The position numbers were made by a program, and so were the translations under genes. The notes beneath the pieces are model-generated. The model was given only the letters and a program-made list of their open reading frames with translations, was not told where the DNA came from and did not search any database. DNA of 64,000 nt from Flavicella sediminum (lineage in GTDB: Bacteria > Bacteroidota > Bacteroidia > Flavobacteriales > Flavobacteriaceae), in the NCBI RefSeq assembly GCF_006381105.1, contig NZ_VDET01000002.1, positions 1,770,123 to 1,834,122 of the forward strand, written 5' to 3'. This document shows positions 44,750 to 53,024 of this stretch, piece after piece. Each line of letters starts with the position of its first letter. Within the stretch, counting starts at the first letter, position 1.

Positions 44750-45721
44750 TTGGATATTACTTTATTTAAAGATGAATTCCTTTCTTTTTTGAAAGAAGAA
44801 GTTCAGGTAACTGAGCCTAAAAAATTATACGAACCCATAACTTATATATTAGATTTAGGAGGGAAGCGTTTGCGACCCGTTTTGGCGCTGATGGGGGCTG
44901 ATGCTTTTGGGGTAAATTATAAAGAAGCTATGCATGCAGCGGCGGCCGTTGAAGTGTTTCATAATTTCACATTATTACATGATGATATTATGGATGATGC
45001 GCCATTGCGTAGAAAAAAAGCTACAGTACATGAAAAATGGGATGTTAATACTGCCATTTTATCTGGAGATGCAATGCTCATTCTTTCTTATAAATTCTTA
45101 GAGTTTTATGAAGGAGATATCTATAAACAATTAATGCAGGTTTTTAATAAAACGGCCCTAGAAGTTTGCGAGGGACAACAATACGACATGGATTTTGAAA
45201 CTAGAGAGGTGGTTTCTATTGAAGAATATATTAAAATGATTGGATTGAAAACATCTGTTTTAGTAGCAGCTGCTTTAAAAATGGGTGCTGTTATAGCTGG
45301 AGCATCTGAGCAGGATGCGACTAAGATCTATGATTTTGGTTTGAATTTAGGAATTGCCTTTCAGTTGCAGGATGATTATTTAGACGCTTTTGGTGATCCG
45401 GAAACATTTGGAAAACAAGTGGGTGGTGATATCATAGAAAACAAAAAAACCTATTTATACATTCAGGCTTTGGCAAATGCTTCTGAGCGTCAAAAAAATG
45501 AGCTAGTAGCGTGGTATGCTAAAAACTTAGAGTCGAATGCTGAGAAAATAAGTAGCGTGAAACAGATTTTCACAAGCTCTGGAGCGGCCGAGATGACGAA
45601 AAAAGAAATAAAATCATATACCGAAAAGGCATTTGCTGTTTTGGGAGAAATAAATTTAGAAGCAAGTAAAATGTTGGTTTTAAGAAAGTTTGGAGAAGAT
45701 TTAATGGTTAGAAAAGTTTAA
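44750..45721 (+). CDS. Polyprenyl synthetase family protein
   Basis: trans-Prenyltransferase building long isoprenoid diphosphates, probably the menaquinone side chain. The first and second aspartate-rich motifs are 'LLHDDIMDDAPLRRKK' and 'FQLQDDYLDAFGDP'. 'GGKRLRPVLALM' contacts the substrate diphosphate. I choose TTG 44750 (324 residues, decoded 'DITLFKDEFLSFL' after the start), the family's usual length. No ATG exists near the start, and the longer open frame adds Trp/Cys-rich residues that fit poorly. It is divergent from the efflux operon, sharing the region with its operators. Confidence 0.9.
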   Translation: MDITLFKDEFLSFLKEEVQVTEPKKLYEPITYILDLGGKRLRPVLALMGADAFGVNYKEAMHAAAAVEVFHNFTLLHDDIMDDAPLRRKKATVHEKWDVNTAILSGDAMLILSYKFLEFYEGDIYKQLMQVFNKTALEVCEGQQYDMDFETREVVSIEEYIKMIGLKTSVLVAAALKMGAVIAGASEQDATKIYDFGLNLGIAFQLQDDYLDAFGDPETFGKQVGGDIIENKKTYLYIQALANASERQKNELVAWYAKNLESNAEKISSVKQIFTSSGAAEMTKKEIKSYTEKAFAVLGEINLEASKMLVLRKFGEDLMVRKV

Positions 45722-45744
45722 TTTATTTTTTTTTAGAAATAAAG

Positions 45745-45776
45745 TTGCATAAAAATATAAAATAATGCTATTTTTG
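45745..45776 (+). promoter_or_regulatory. tRNA(CAU) promoter
   Basis: TTG (45745-45747) and TATTTTTG (45769-45776) are 21 bases apart. Transcription would start just before the tRNA at 45788. Confidence 0.65.
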
Positions 45777-45787
45777 CATCCGATTTA

Positions 45788-45861
45788 GGACCCATAGCTC
45801 AGTTGGTTAGAGCACCTGACTCATAATCAGGTGGTCCTTGGTTCGAGCCCAAGTGGGTCCA
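45788..45861 (+). tRNA. tRNA-Met (anticodon CAU; elongator or Ile2)
   Basis: 74-base cloverleaf. Acceptor GGACCCA pairs with TGGGTCC and the discriminator is A. Anticodon stem CCTGA/TCAGG holds loop CTCATAA with CAT at 45822-45824. TΨC stem CTTGG/CCAAG holds loop TTCGAGC. CCA is not encoded. CAU can mean elongator Met or, after lysidine modification, Ile2. Acceptor and variable loop do not settle it; it is not an initiator type because the first pair is G-C. Confidence 0.93.
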
Positions 45862-45870
45862 CTTAAATCA

Positions 45871-45903
45871 AAAAGCCCTTCGTTTTACGAAGGGCTTTTC
45901 AGT
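45871..45903 (+). terminator. Terminator after tRNA(CAU)
   Basis: AAAAGCCCTTCGT pairs perfectly with ACGAAGGGCTTTT around a 3-base loop, ten bases past the tRNA. Confidence 0.9.
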
Positions 45904-45941
45904 TTTAGTACGATATGTAAGTGTTGAAATTTAACAAATGT

Positions 45942-45974
45942 TTTGTTACATTTGATGTTAAAAGTGTATGTTTG
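45942..45974 (+). promoter_or_regulatory. Promoter of the PID-CTERM mini-gene
   Basis: TTTG (45942-45945) and TATGTTTG (45967-45974) are 21 bases apart, an ideal promoter 25 bases before the ATG at 46000. Confidence 0.7.
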
Positions 45975-45999
45975 CACTATCTAATGCGACAAGTATAGT

Positions 46000-46176
46000 A
46001 TGAAAACGAATTTAAAAAATAAATGGCTGTTTGCTTTTTTGTTGGTAGGTTGTGTAGCTTATTCACAAGGACCTCCGCCTCCACCGCCGCCGCCTGGTTT
46101 GCCAATTGATTCCGGTTTGTTTTGTTTGTTAGCAGCTGCTGTTGGGTATGGTGTAAAAAAACTAAGAGTTAAATAA
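46000..46176 (+). CDS. PID-CTERM mini-protein
   Basis: 58-residue exported peptide. A signal-like stretch ('WLFAFLLVGCVAYSQG') is followed by eight consecutive prolines and then 'GLPIDSGLFCLLAAAVGYGVKKLRVK'-type ending: PID motif, hydrophobic helix, basic tail. This matches the flavobacterial PID-CTERM protein-sorting pattern, in which the C-terminal tripartite signal resembles PEP-CTERM signals handled by exosortases. Here almost nothing but signal, Pro run and sorting domain remains. It has its own consensus promoter. No exosortase is in the window. It stops next to the convergent riboflavin synthase stop. Confidence 0.8.
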   Translation: MKTNLKNKWLFAFLLVGCVAYSQGPPPPPPPPGLPIDSGLFCLLAAAVGYGVKKLRVK

Positions 46177-46761
46177 TTAGTTTTTAGTTAGTCTCGCAAC
46201 ATATTTACCAATTACATCAAATTCTAAGTTGACAATAGTTCCAATTTGAAATGTGTGAAAGTTGGTGTGTTCGTAGGTAAAGGGAATAATAGCAACGCTA
46301 AATTGATTTTCTTTTGAGTTAACAACGGTTAAACTTGTTCCGTTTACTGTGATAGAGCCTTTTTCTATGGTTATATTATTTTGGCTTGCGTCGTAAGCAA
46401 AAGTAAAAATCCAACTTCCATTTTCATTTTGTATAGCAATGCATTCAGCAGTTTGGTCAACATGGCCTTGAACAATGTGCCCATCCAGTCTGTCACCCAA
46501 TTTCATGCCTCTTTCTAAATTCGTTTTGTCTCCAATTCTTAAGGTTTCAAGATTGGTTTTGTTTAAGGTTTCTTTTATTGCTGTTACTGTGTATTCGTCC
46601 TTATTAATATTGACAACCGTCAAGCAAACACCATTATGAGCAACACTTTGATCAATTTTTAATTCTGAAGTAAAGGAACAGGAAATAGTCAAATGAATAT
46701 TGTCGTTTTCCTTTTCAATATTTTTTAGCAAGCCTAACTCTTCAACAATACCTGTGAACAT
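46177..46761 (-). CDS. ribE: Riboflavin synthase alpha chain
   Basis: Dismutates two 6,7-dimethyl-8-ribityllumazine molecules to riboflavin. The N-terminus 'MFTGIVEELGLL' is the invariant RibE start. Two homologous lumazine-binding halves are visible, each with a 'GVCLTV' or 'GTSLTV' strand ('SVAHNGVCLTVVN' near residue 40, 'SITVNGTSLTVVN' near 140) and 'GDRLDGHIVQGHVDQTAE' between them. 194 residues is normal. No FMN riboswitch is seen upstream. Divergent from pdxA with overlapping promoters. Also called ribC in some Bacillus-derived nomenclature. Confidence 0.97.
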   Translation of the reverse strand: MFTGIVEELGLLKNIEKENDNIHLTISCSFTSELKIDQSVAHNGVCLTVVNINKDEYTVTAIKETLNKTNLETLRIGDKTNLERGMKLGDRLDGHIVQGHVDQTAECIAIQNENGSWIFTFAYDASQNNITIEKGSITVNGTSLTVVNSKENQFSVAIIPFTYEHTNFHTFQIGTIVNLEFDVIGKYVARLTKN

Positions 46762-46781
46762 AATTTGTCAATTTAATTGAT

Positions 46782-46789
46782 TACTTTTG
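46782..46789 (+). promoter_or_regulatory. pdxA promoter (-7 box)
   Basis: TACTTTTG is an exact TAnnTTTG box. It lies inside the region that the ribE promoter also uses. TTTG at 46764-46767 is 14 bases upstream, a little short for a -33 element. Confidence 0.45.
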
Positions 46790-46795
46790 AAGCAT

Positions 46796-46803
46796 CAAAA
46801 ATA
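46796..46803 (-). promoter_or_regulatory. ribE promoter (-7 box)
   Basis: Minus-strand TATTTTTG fits TAnnTTTG, ~35 bases before the ribE ATG. It lies seven bases from the pdxA box, in antiparallel arrangement. Confidence 0.45.
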
Positions 46804-46822
46804 AGAATAATATAATAGTTGA

Positions 46823-47866
46823 ATGGATAAAGAAACGAAAATTATAGTAGGGATTTCTATTGGAGATTTAAATGGAATTGGTTTGGAAGTGATTTTGAAA
46901 ACTTTTGCGGATAAACGAATTTTGGATTTTTGTACACCAGTAATTTTTGGGTCAACAAAGGTGTTTTCGTATCATAAAAAAGCCATAAATTCTGAAACAC
47001 AATCGTTTGGAATACAGAATTTAGAGAGTTTACAGGAAGGTAAGTTAAATTTACTAAATGTATGGAAAGAAGATGTTTCCTTGAATTTAGGAACAGCGAC
47101 TAAAGATTCAGGGAATTATGCACTTAAGTCTTTAGAGGCAGCAACAACTGCGCTTAGTGAAGGGAAGATTGATGTTTTGCTTACAGCTCCTATTAGTAAA
47201 GATAATATCCAGTCGGAAGAATTTGAATTTCCAGGTCATACAGAATATTTAGAATCCAAACTTGAAGGCGATAGTTTGATGATTCTAATGACAGAGCATT
47301 TACGAATGGGTTTGATTACAGGACATATACCGGTTTCTAAGGTAGCGGAATCTATAACTAAAGAGCTGATTGTTAGAAAAGTAAATATCATGTACGCAAG
47401 TTTGGTACAAGATTTTGGAATAAGCAAGCCGAAAATAGCGGTATTAGGTTTAAATCCTCATTGTGGCGATAATGGAGTTATTGGAAATGAAGATGAAGAA
47501 CTGATAAGGCCAACCTTAAAAGAGATTCAAGAAACAGGAAAACTTGTTTATGGGCCTTTTGCAGCAGATGGTTTTTTTGGGTCAGAGAGTTATCAGCAAT
47601 TTGATGGTGTTTTGGCTATGTATCACGACCAAGGTTTGGTGGCTTTTAAAACACTAGCTTTTGGTAATGGAGTGAATTTTACAGCAGGACTTTCAGGGAT
47701 ACGTGTTTCGCCAGATCATGGAACCGCATTTGAAATTGCCGGAAAGGGAATCGCAAATAATTCTTCTTTTTCTGAGGCTTTACACGTTGGTTTGCAAATT
47801 TTTAAGAAGCGAAGCTCTAGTAAAAGTCTAAGAAAAAACAGCCTAAGAGTAAAAAAACAATATTAA
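46823..47866 (+). CDS. pdxA: 4-hydroxythreonine-4-phosphate dehydrogenase
   Basis: NAD-dependent oxidation in DXP-dependent pyridoxal phosphate synthesis. Begins 'VGISIGDLNGIGLEVILK' (family usually IGDPxGIGPE, so two Pro are replaced here). Metal ligands appear in 'FPGHTEYLE' (His), 'GLNPHCGDNG' (His) and 'AMYHDQGLVAFK' (His), and 'DHGTAFEIAGKG' is the C-terminal signature. The last ~17 residues, Ser/Lys/Arg-rich, extend past the normal end. 347 residues total. Divergent from ribE. Function is well supported. Confidence 0.96.
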   Translation: MDKETKIIVGISIGDLNGIGLEVILKTFADKRILDFCTPVIFGSTKVFSYHKKAINSETQSFGIQNLESLQEGKLNLLNVWKEDVSLNLGTATKDSGNYALKSLEAATTALSEGKIDVLLTAPISKDNIQSEEFEFPGHTEYLESKLEGDSLMILMTEHLRMGLITGHIPVSKVAESITKELIVRKVNIMYASLVQDFGISKPKIAVLGLNPHCGDNGVIGNEDEELIRPTLKEIQETGKLVYGPFAADGFFGSESYQQFDGVLAMYHDQGLVAFKTLAFGNGVNFTAGLSGIRVSPDHGTAFEIAGKGIANNSSFSEALHVGLQIFKKRSSSKSLRKNSLRVKKQY

Positions 47867-47911
47867 TTAGTAAAATTTTATTTCTTTTCTATTAATTAGA
47901 ATGAAATTTTA

Positions 47912-47919
47912 TATCTTTG
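47912..47919 (+). promoter_or_regulatory. DUF177-rpmF promoter (-7 box)
   Basis: TATCTTTG followed by CA is an exact box, 23 bases before the ATG at 47942, typical of ribosomal protein genes in the phylum. Confidence 0.6.
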
Positions 47920-47941
47920 CACGCTCAAATTGATGTTGTAG

Positions 47942-48517
47942 ATGAAAGAGTTAAGAGAATACAATCTTTCTTTTATAGGTTTAAAAGAAGGAGAACATAA
48001 GTTTGAGTATCAGATTGATAATAAGTTCTTTGATGTTTATAAGTACGATGAGTACTTAAAAGCAGATTTAAAAGTAGATTTGGTTTTTGTAAAAAAGACC
48101 AATATGTTGGAATTAGATTTTGAAGTTTCTGGAAGTGTAAATGTTCCTTGTGATTTGACAGGAGAGCCGTTTGACTTGGAAACATCAGGAAAACTTTCTT
48201 TAATTGTAAAGTTCGGAGATGAGTTTAATGATGAAAATGAAGAAATTTTAATAATTCCGAATTCTGCGCACCAAGTAAATGTGGCACAATACATTTATGA
48301 AATGATTGTTTTGGCAGTGCCTATAAAAAGGATACATCCAGAAGCGCAAACTGGTGATTTTGCACAAGGAACATTAGAGAAGTTGGAAGAACTGAAGATA
48401 AGTAAGAAGAATAGTAAAGATAACGAAGAAACGACGGATCCTAGATGGGGGAAGTTAAAAGATTTATTAATAGATAAAAATCAGCATAATGGCACATCCA
48501 AAAAGAAAGATATCTAA
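47942..48517 (+). CDS. DUF177 (YceD-like) protein
   Basis: 191-residue cytoplasmic protein of the DUF177/YceD family, almost always encoded before rpmF and thought to act with 23S rRNA, though its exact role is unsettled. Typical features are '[23 protein letters not shown]' with a single Cys of the metal-binding pair retained, '[23 protein letters not shown]' and '[11 protein letters not shown]'. The end is unusual: after 'LLIDK' the frame runs on for 12 residues ('[12 protein letters not shown]') into the rpmF start region, so the two genes overlap by 29 bases. Confidence 0.9.
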   Translation: MKELREYNLSFIGLKEGEHKFEYQIDNKFFDVYKYDEYLKADLKVDLVFVKKTNMLELDFEVSGSVNVPCDLTGEPFDLETSGKLSLIVKFGDEFNDENEEILIIPNSAHQVNVAQYIYEMIVLAVPIKRIHPEAQTGDFAQGTLEKLEELKISKKNSKDNEETTDPRWGKLKDLLIDKNQHNGTSKKKDI

Positions 48518-48686
48518 ACAAAGAAGAGATAAAAGAAGAACGCACTATAAGGCAGTAGCACCTCAGGTAGCTGTTGATCCAACTACAGGTGAAGCACACT
48601 TGTACCATAGAGCACACTGGCATGAAGGAAAATTATATTACAAAGGTCAAATTGTAATTGATTCTGTTGAAGTAGCAGAAGCATAA
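48489..48686 (+). CDS. rpmF: 50S ribosomal protein L32
   Basis: 65-residue basic ribosomal protein. Begins '[21 protein letters not shown]', the L32 signature, with no Cys pair, so the zinc-free type. Ends '[16 protein letters not shown]'. Starts inside the DUF177 gene in another frame (29-base overlap), so translation may be coupled. A terminator follows. Confidence 0.97.
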   Translation: MAHPKRKISKQRRDKRRTHYKAVAPQVAVDPTTGEAHLYHRAHWHEGKLYYKGQIVIDSVEVAEA

Positions 48687-48710
48687 AATTCAGAAAACGA
48701 AATTGTTTAA

Positions 48711-48736
48711 AAACCCTCAATATTAGAGGGTTTTTT
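48711..48736 (+). terminator. rpmF terminator
   Basis: AAACCCTC and GAGGGTTT pair around loop AATATTA and run into T6. Confidence 0.9.
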
Positions 48737-48773
48737 GCTGTTTTGTTATTAAATTGAGCAAATATTGCTTCTA

Positions 48774-48808
48774 TTTGGTTTTAAAGTGGAATAATTTTCA
48801 TTACTTTG
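48774..48808 (+). promoter_or_regulatory. Candidate fabH promoter
   Basis: TTTG (48774-48777) and TTACTTTG (48801-48808, one mismatch to TAnnTTTG) with 23 bases between, 50 bases before fabH. Confidence 0.35.
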
Positions 48809-48857
48809 GACATTCGGTTTTTTTCTAAAATTCGAAGGTAAGAAGCATGTAAACTTT

Positions 48858-49859
48858 ATGATTATGAGTAAAAAAACTGCAGCAATTACAGCGGTAGGGA
48901 AGTATGTTCCTGATTATGCCCTTACAAATAAGGAGCTAGAATCGCTTGTAGAAACCAACGACGAGTGGATTTTTACAAGAACAGGAATTAGAGAAAGAAG
49001 AATCTTAAAAGATGCAGATAAGGCCACCTCTTATATGGCTATCAAAGCAGCTCAAAATCTAATTGAGAAAAAAGGACTAGATCCAAAGGAAATTGACATG
49101 GTCATTGTGGGAACTGCCACGCCAGATATGAATGTTGCTGCTACAGCGGTTCATGTTGCTACAGAGATTGGAGCAGTCAATGCATTTGGTTACGATTTAC
49201 AAGCAGCTTGCTCGAGTTTTTTATATGCAATGTCAACAGCAGCTGTATATATTGAATCAGGACGTTACAAAAAAGTACTCGTTATAGGTGCTGATAAAAT
49301 GTCGTCAATTGTAGATTATACCGACCGAACTACCTGTATTATATTTGGAGATGGAGCTGGGGCTGCATTGTTCGAACCTAATGAAGAAGGTTTAGGTGTG
49401 CAAGATGAATACCTAAGAGGAGATGGAGTAGGTAGAGAGTTTTTACGTATTGAAGCAGGAGGGTCTTTAAATCCAACTTCACAAGAAACACTAGATAACA
49501 AACAGCACTACATTAAACAAGAAGGAAAAACAGTATTTAAATATGCGGTTTCCAATATGGCGAATGCTAGTGAACAAATATTAAAGCGAAATAATTTAAC
49601 GAATGAAGATGTTGATTGGTTAGCGCCACATCAAGCAAATACTCGTATTATTGAAGCGACAGCAAGAAGAATGAGTTTGGATATGGACAAAGTTATGGTC
49701 AATATTCAAAATTACGGTAATACAACATCTGCAACTTTACCTTTATTGTTGGCAGATTATGAAGACAAACTTAAAAAAGGAGACAATATTGTTTTTGCTG
49801 CTTTTGGAGGTGGGTTTACATGGGGAGCTCTTTATTTAAAATGGGCATACAATTCTTAA
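48858..49859 (+). CDS. fabH: 3-oxoacyl-ACP synthase III (FabH)
   Basis: Starts fatty acid elongation by condensing acetyl-CoA with malonyl-ACP. The catalytic triad is in 'LQAACSSFLYAM' (Cys), 'DWLAPHQANTRI' (His) and 'NYGNTTSATLPL' (Asn). 'ETNDEWIFTRTGIRERRI' is the FabH N-terminal signature. 333 residues is normal. ATG 48864 (third codon) is an alternative start two residues in. It is followed by accB and accC, so this is a fatty-acid initiation cluster. Confidence 0.97.
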   Translation: MIMSKKTAAITAVGKYVPDYALTNKELESLVETNDEWIFTRTGIRERRILKDADKATSYMAIKAAQNLIEKKGLDPKEIDMVIVGTATPDMNVAATAVHVATEIGAVNAFGYDLQAACSSFLYAMSTAAVYIESGRYKKVLVIGADKMSSIVDYTDRTTCIIFGDGAGAALFEPNEEGLGVQDEYLRGDGVGREFLRIEAGGSLNPTSQETLDNKQHYIKQEGKTVFKYAVSNMANASEQILKRNNLTNEDVDWLAPHQANTRIIEATARRMSLDMDKVMVNIQNYGNTTSATLPLLLADYEDKLKKGDNIVFAAFGGGFTWGALYLKWAYNS

Positions 49860-49899
49860 TTAACTAATTTACTTAATATTATATATAACTTAATATATT

Positions 49900-50382
49900 A
49901 TGGATTTAAAGGATATTCAAAACTTGATAAAATTTGTAGCCAAATCTGGTGCAAGTGAAGTGAAATTGGAAATGGAGGACATTAAAATTACTGTAAAAAC
50001 AGGATCAGGAAAAACTGAGACTACTATTTTGCAGCATGCAACAATGCCAGCTCCACAAGCTCCTGTTGTTTCTCAGTCTGCAATGCCTGAACCGGTTGCA
50101 GCTACTCCAGTAATTGAGGTGCCTGTTTCTGAAGACTCTAAATACTTAACAATTACTTCTCCAATCATTGGTACATTCTACAGAAGACCTTCTCCAGACA
50201 AAGCTTTATTTGTTGAAGTTGGTGATGCAGTAAATGAAGATTCTATTGTTTGTGTTATTGAAGCAATGAAATTATTTAATGAAATCGAATCTGAAGTTTC
50301 AGGTAAGATTGTTAAAATTTTAGTTGAAGATTCTTCTCCAGTAGAATTTGGACAACCCTTATTTTTAGTTGATCCTTCATAG
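49900..50382 (+). CDS. accB: Biotin carboxyl carrier protein of acetyl-CoA carboxylase
   Basis: Carries biotin between the carboxylase and transferase halves of acetyl-CoA carboxylase. N-terminal ~50 residues ('DLKDIQNLIKFVAKSGASEV') dock with AccC. An Ala/Pro-rich linker follows (~50-85). The C-terminal biotinyl domain has the target Lys124 in 'VIEAMKLFNEIES'. 160 residues is normal. Lies 40 bases after fabH and 77 before accC, consistent with one operon. Confidence 0.97.
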   Translation: MDLKDIQNLIKFVAKSGASEVKLEMEDIKITVKTGSGKTETTILQHATMPAPQAPVVSQSAMPEPVAATPVIEVPVSEDSKYLTITSPIIGTFYRRPSPDKALFVEVGDAVNEDSIVCVIEAMKLFNEIESEVSGKIVKILVEDSSPVEFGQPLFLVDPS

Positions 50383-50459
50383 GTAAAACATAATTAAATG
50401 GATGCTATTTTTACTTGAAGTAAAGTAAATAGCTTTAATGTTTAACAAACTGAACTATT

Positions 50460-51800
50460 ATGTTTAAAAAAATATTAATTGCCAATAGAGGTGAGATAGC
50501 TTTGCGAGTAATCAGAACTTGTAAAGAAATGGGAATAAAAACAGTAGCCGTATATTCTACAGCTGATTCTGAGAGTTTGCATGTAAAGTTTGCAGATGAA
50601 GCAGTATGTATTGGGCCTCCATCTAGTACAGAGTCTTACTTAAAGATGTCAAATATATTAGCGGCAGCTGAAATAACAAATGCTGATGCCATTCATCCTG
50701 GTTACGGATTTCTTTCTGAAAATGCTAAATTTTCTAAATTATGTGAAGAGCACGATATTAAATTTATTGGAGCTAGTGCAGAAATGATTGAGAGAATGGG
50801 AGACAAAGCAAATGCAAAATCGACTATGATTGAAGCAGGAGTGCCTTGTGTTCCTGGAAGTGAAGGAGTGATTGTAGATTTTGCAGAATGTGAAAAATTA
50901 GCTGACGAAGCTGGATACCCTGTAATGCTAAAAGCTTCTGCTGGAGGTGGAGGTAAAGGTATGCGAGCAGTTTGGACGAAAGAAGAATTAGAAGAAGCTT
51001 GGGATTCTGCTCGTTATGAATCTAAAATGGCTTTTGGGAATGATGATATGTATCTAGAAAAATTGATTCTAGAGCCTCGTCATATTGAAATTCAAATTGT
51101 TGGAGATTCGTTTGGTAAAGCTTGTCATTTGTCTGAAAGAGATTGTTCGGTTCAGAGACGTCACCAAAAATTAACAGAAGAAACGCCATCACCTTTTATG
51201 ACCGATGAGTTGCGTGATAGAATGGGAGATGCTGCTGTAAAGGCTGCGGAATATATTAAATATGAAGGAGCTGGTACGGTTGAGTTTTTAGTTGATAAGG
51301 ATCGAAATTTCTATTTTATGGAAATGAATACCCGTATTCAAGTAGAGCACCCAATTACTGAACAAGTTATTGGCTTCGATTTGATTCGTGAGCAAATATT
51401 GGTTGCTGCAGGTGTTCCTCTTTCAGGAAAAAATTATTTGCCAAAGATGCATTCTATAGAATGTAGAATTAATGCCGAAGATCCTCATAAAGGATTTAGA
51501 CCAGCACCAGGTAAAATAACAACTTTTCATGCACCGGGTGGTCATGGGGTTAGACTAGATACACATGTGTATGCTGGTTATACGATTCCTGCAAACTATG
51601 ATTCTATGGTTGCGAAATTAATAACAACTGCTCAAACAAGAGAAGAAGCTATTAGTAAAATGAAAAGAGCTTTGGATGAATTTGTCATTGAAGGAGTGAA
51701 AACAACAATTCCTTTTCACAGACAATTGATGGATGATCCAAGTTATGTTGAAGGAAATTATACCACTAAATTCATGGAAGATTTTGTAATGAAAGCTTAA
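50460..51800 (+). CDS. accC: Biotin carboxylase (acetyl-CoA carboxylase subunit)
   Basis: ATP-dependent carboxylation of biotin on AccB. N-terminal '[18 protein letters not shown]', ATP-grasp '[14 protein letters not shown]' loop, '[13 protein letters not shown]' and '[18 protein letters not shown]' (catalytic Glu and Arg) are complete. 446 residues is the normal length. Last gene of fabH-accB-accC, closed by a strong terminator. The carboxyltransferase genes accA/accD are not in the window. Confidence 0.98.
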   Translation: MFKKILIANRGEIALRVIRTCKEMGIKTVAVYSTADSESLHVKFADEAVCIGPPSSTESYLKMSNILAAAEITNADAIHPGYGFLSENAKFSKLCEEHDIKFIGASAEMIERMGDKANAKSTMIEAGVPCVPGSEGVIVDFAECEKLADEAGYPVMLKASAGGGGKGMRAVWTKEELEEAWDSARYESKMAFGNDDMYLEKLILEPRHIEIQIVGDSFGKACHLSERDCSVQRRHQKLTEETPSPFMTDELRDRMGDAAVKAAEYIKYEGAGTVEFLVDKDRNFYFMEMNTRIQVEHPITEQVIGFDLIREQILVAAGVPLSGKNYLPKMHSIECRINAEDPHKGFRPAPGKITTFHAPGGHGVRLDTHVYAGYTIPANYDSMVAKLITTAQTREEAISKMKRALDEFVIEGVKTTIPFHRQLMDDPSYVEGNYTTKFMEDFVMKA

Positions 51801-52134
51801 TAAATTTAGAATTTATAAGAAAAGGGGATGCAATTTTGCATCCCCTTTTTTGTTTGTAAAAGCTAAGTACCTCTTTTCGGTTTGGAATTTTGAATTCAAA
51901 GTTTTTTTTTGGCTGAAAAAACGAGAAATCTGGTTGATTTTGACATCAATTTCATTTGAAATATAGGAGTGAAATACCAAAATCATTGTTTAAAACTTAA
52001 AAATAGAGAACCTTTTTTCTGTTTTTTTGAAAATAAGCAAATAATTCACAGAATGTTGGCAAATAAACACAGGTTTTTTTTAAAGAACCAACAATTTTTT
52101 GTTACTTGCTGTCCATTAATAGCGGATTATCTTA
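51801..52134. other. Intergenic region between accC and tRNA-Ser
   Basis: After the accC terminator, ~285 bases hold no convincing gene. The open frame at 51969-52157 runs into the tRNA and has no family look. No exact TAnnTTTG box for the tRNA is seen; several T runs are present. Confidence 0.6.
51821..51853 (+). terminator. accC terminator
   Basis: AAAGGGGATGCAA and TTGCATCCCCTTT pair perfectly around a 2-base loop, followed by T6. Confidence 0.93.
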
Positions 52135-52221
52135 GGAGAGGTGGCCGAGTGGCTTAAGGCGCACGCTTGGAAAGCGTGTTTACAAGAAATTGTAACGGGG
52201 GTTCGAATCCCTTTCTCTCCG
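52135..52221 (+). tRNA. tRNA-Ser (anticodon GGA)
   Basis: 87-base type II tRNA. Acceptor GGAGAG pairs with CTCTCC. Anticodon arm CACGC/GCGTG holds loop TTGGAAA with GGA at 52169-52171. The long variable arm (around 52178-52195) marks serine. TΨC arm contains GTTCGAATC. Discriminator G, CCA not encoded. Confidence 0.96.
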
Positions 52222-52287
52222 CAGTTTATTTGCTTTAATGATGAATAGTACAACCTTAAACTATATTAATAAATTAATTTTATCACA

Positions 52288-53016
52288 ATGAAAAAAGTAT
52301 TTACAATCCTTGCAACAGGTTTATTGTTTTTTGGAGCAACTCAAAACACATTCGCTTTCCAAGGAGCAACAGAAGCAGTAGAATCAGAAACATTCCACCA
52401 GGTTTTAAAACAACGTTTTATTGAGGGGGGACCCTTTTTTATGGGAATTGTATTAGTAGCTCTAATTTTAGGATTGGCTATTGCAATTGAAAGAATTATT
52501 TATTTAAATATGGCAACTACAAACACTAAAAAGTTAATTGCTAGTGTTGATGAAGCTTTATCTTCTGGAGGAGTGGATGCAGCAAAAGAAGTTTGTAGAA
52601 ACACAAAAGGACCAGTTGCGTCTATCTTTTATCAAGGATTAGATAGAGCTGATGAAGGTATCGAATCTGCTGAAAAAGCAGTTGTTGGATACGGTGGTGT
52701 TCAAATGGGATTATTAGAGAAAAATATTTCTTGGTTATCATTATTTATTGCTTTAGCACCAATGCTTGGGTTTATGGGAACTGTAATCGGGATGATTGGA
52801 GCCTTTGACTCGATTCAAGCAGCAGGAGATATCTCTCCAACAGTAGTAGCAGGAGGTATTAAAGTAGCCTTGTTGACAACTGTATTTGGTCTTGTAGTAG
52901 CAATTATCTTGCAAGTATTTTACAATTACATCATTTCTAAAGTTGACGGAATTGTGAACGATATGGAAGATGCATCTATTTCTTTAATTGACCTTTTGGT
53001 TAGAAATAAAAAATAA
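52288..53016 (+). CDS. exbB: MotA/TolQ/ExbB proton channel protein
   Basis: Proton-channel subunit that powers TonB-type energy transduction. It has an N-terminal signal-like segment ('VFTILATGLLFFGATQNTFAF') before the ExbB core. Three core helices follow: ~52-75 ('FFMGIVLVALILGLAIAIERI'), ~155-180 ('LFIALAPMLGFMGTVIGMI') and ~192-220 ('GGIKVALLTTVFGLVVAIIL'). The 'GMIGAFDSIQ' and 'GDISPTVVAGGI' motifs are family hallmarks. 242 residues. It lies 66 bases after tRNA-Ser and heads a module with an unknown membrane protein and two ExbDs. Confidence 0.94.
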   Translation: MKKVFTILATGLLFFGATQNTFAFQGATEAVESETFHQVLKQRFIEGGPFFMGIVLVALILGLAIAIERIIYLNMATTNTKKLIASVDEALSSGGVDAAKEVCRNTKGPVASIFYQGLDRADEGIESAEKAVVGYGGVQMGLLEKNISWLSLFIALAPMLGFMGTVIGMIGAFDSIQAAGDISPTVVAGGIKVALLTTVFGLVVAIILQVFYNYIISKVDGIVNDMEDASISLIDLLVRNKK

Positions 53017-53024
53017 GAACTCAT

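Noticed and set aside
46070-46110. CCG/CCT repeat as a simple repeat or CRISPR-like element
   Set aside because: It is the eight-proline codon run of the PID-CTERM mini-gene; no spaced repeats exist.
46762-46822. FMN riboswitch upstream of riboflavin synthase
   Set aside because: The gap is only 61 bases and none of the conserved FMN aptamer blocks is present.
51969-52157. Open frame running into tRNA-Ser
   Set aside because: It overlaps the tRNA 5' end, is Phe/Lys-rich as expected of random AT-rich sequence, and shows no family motif.
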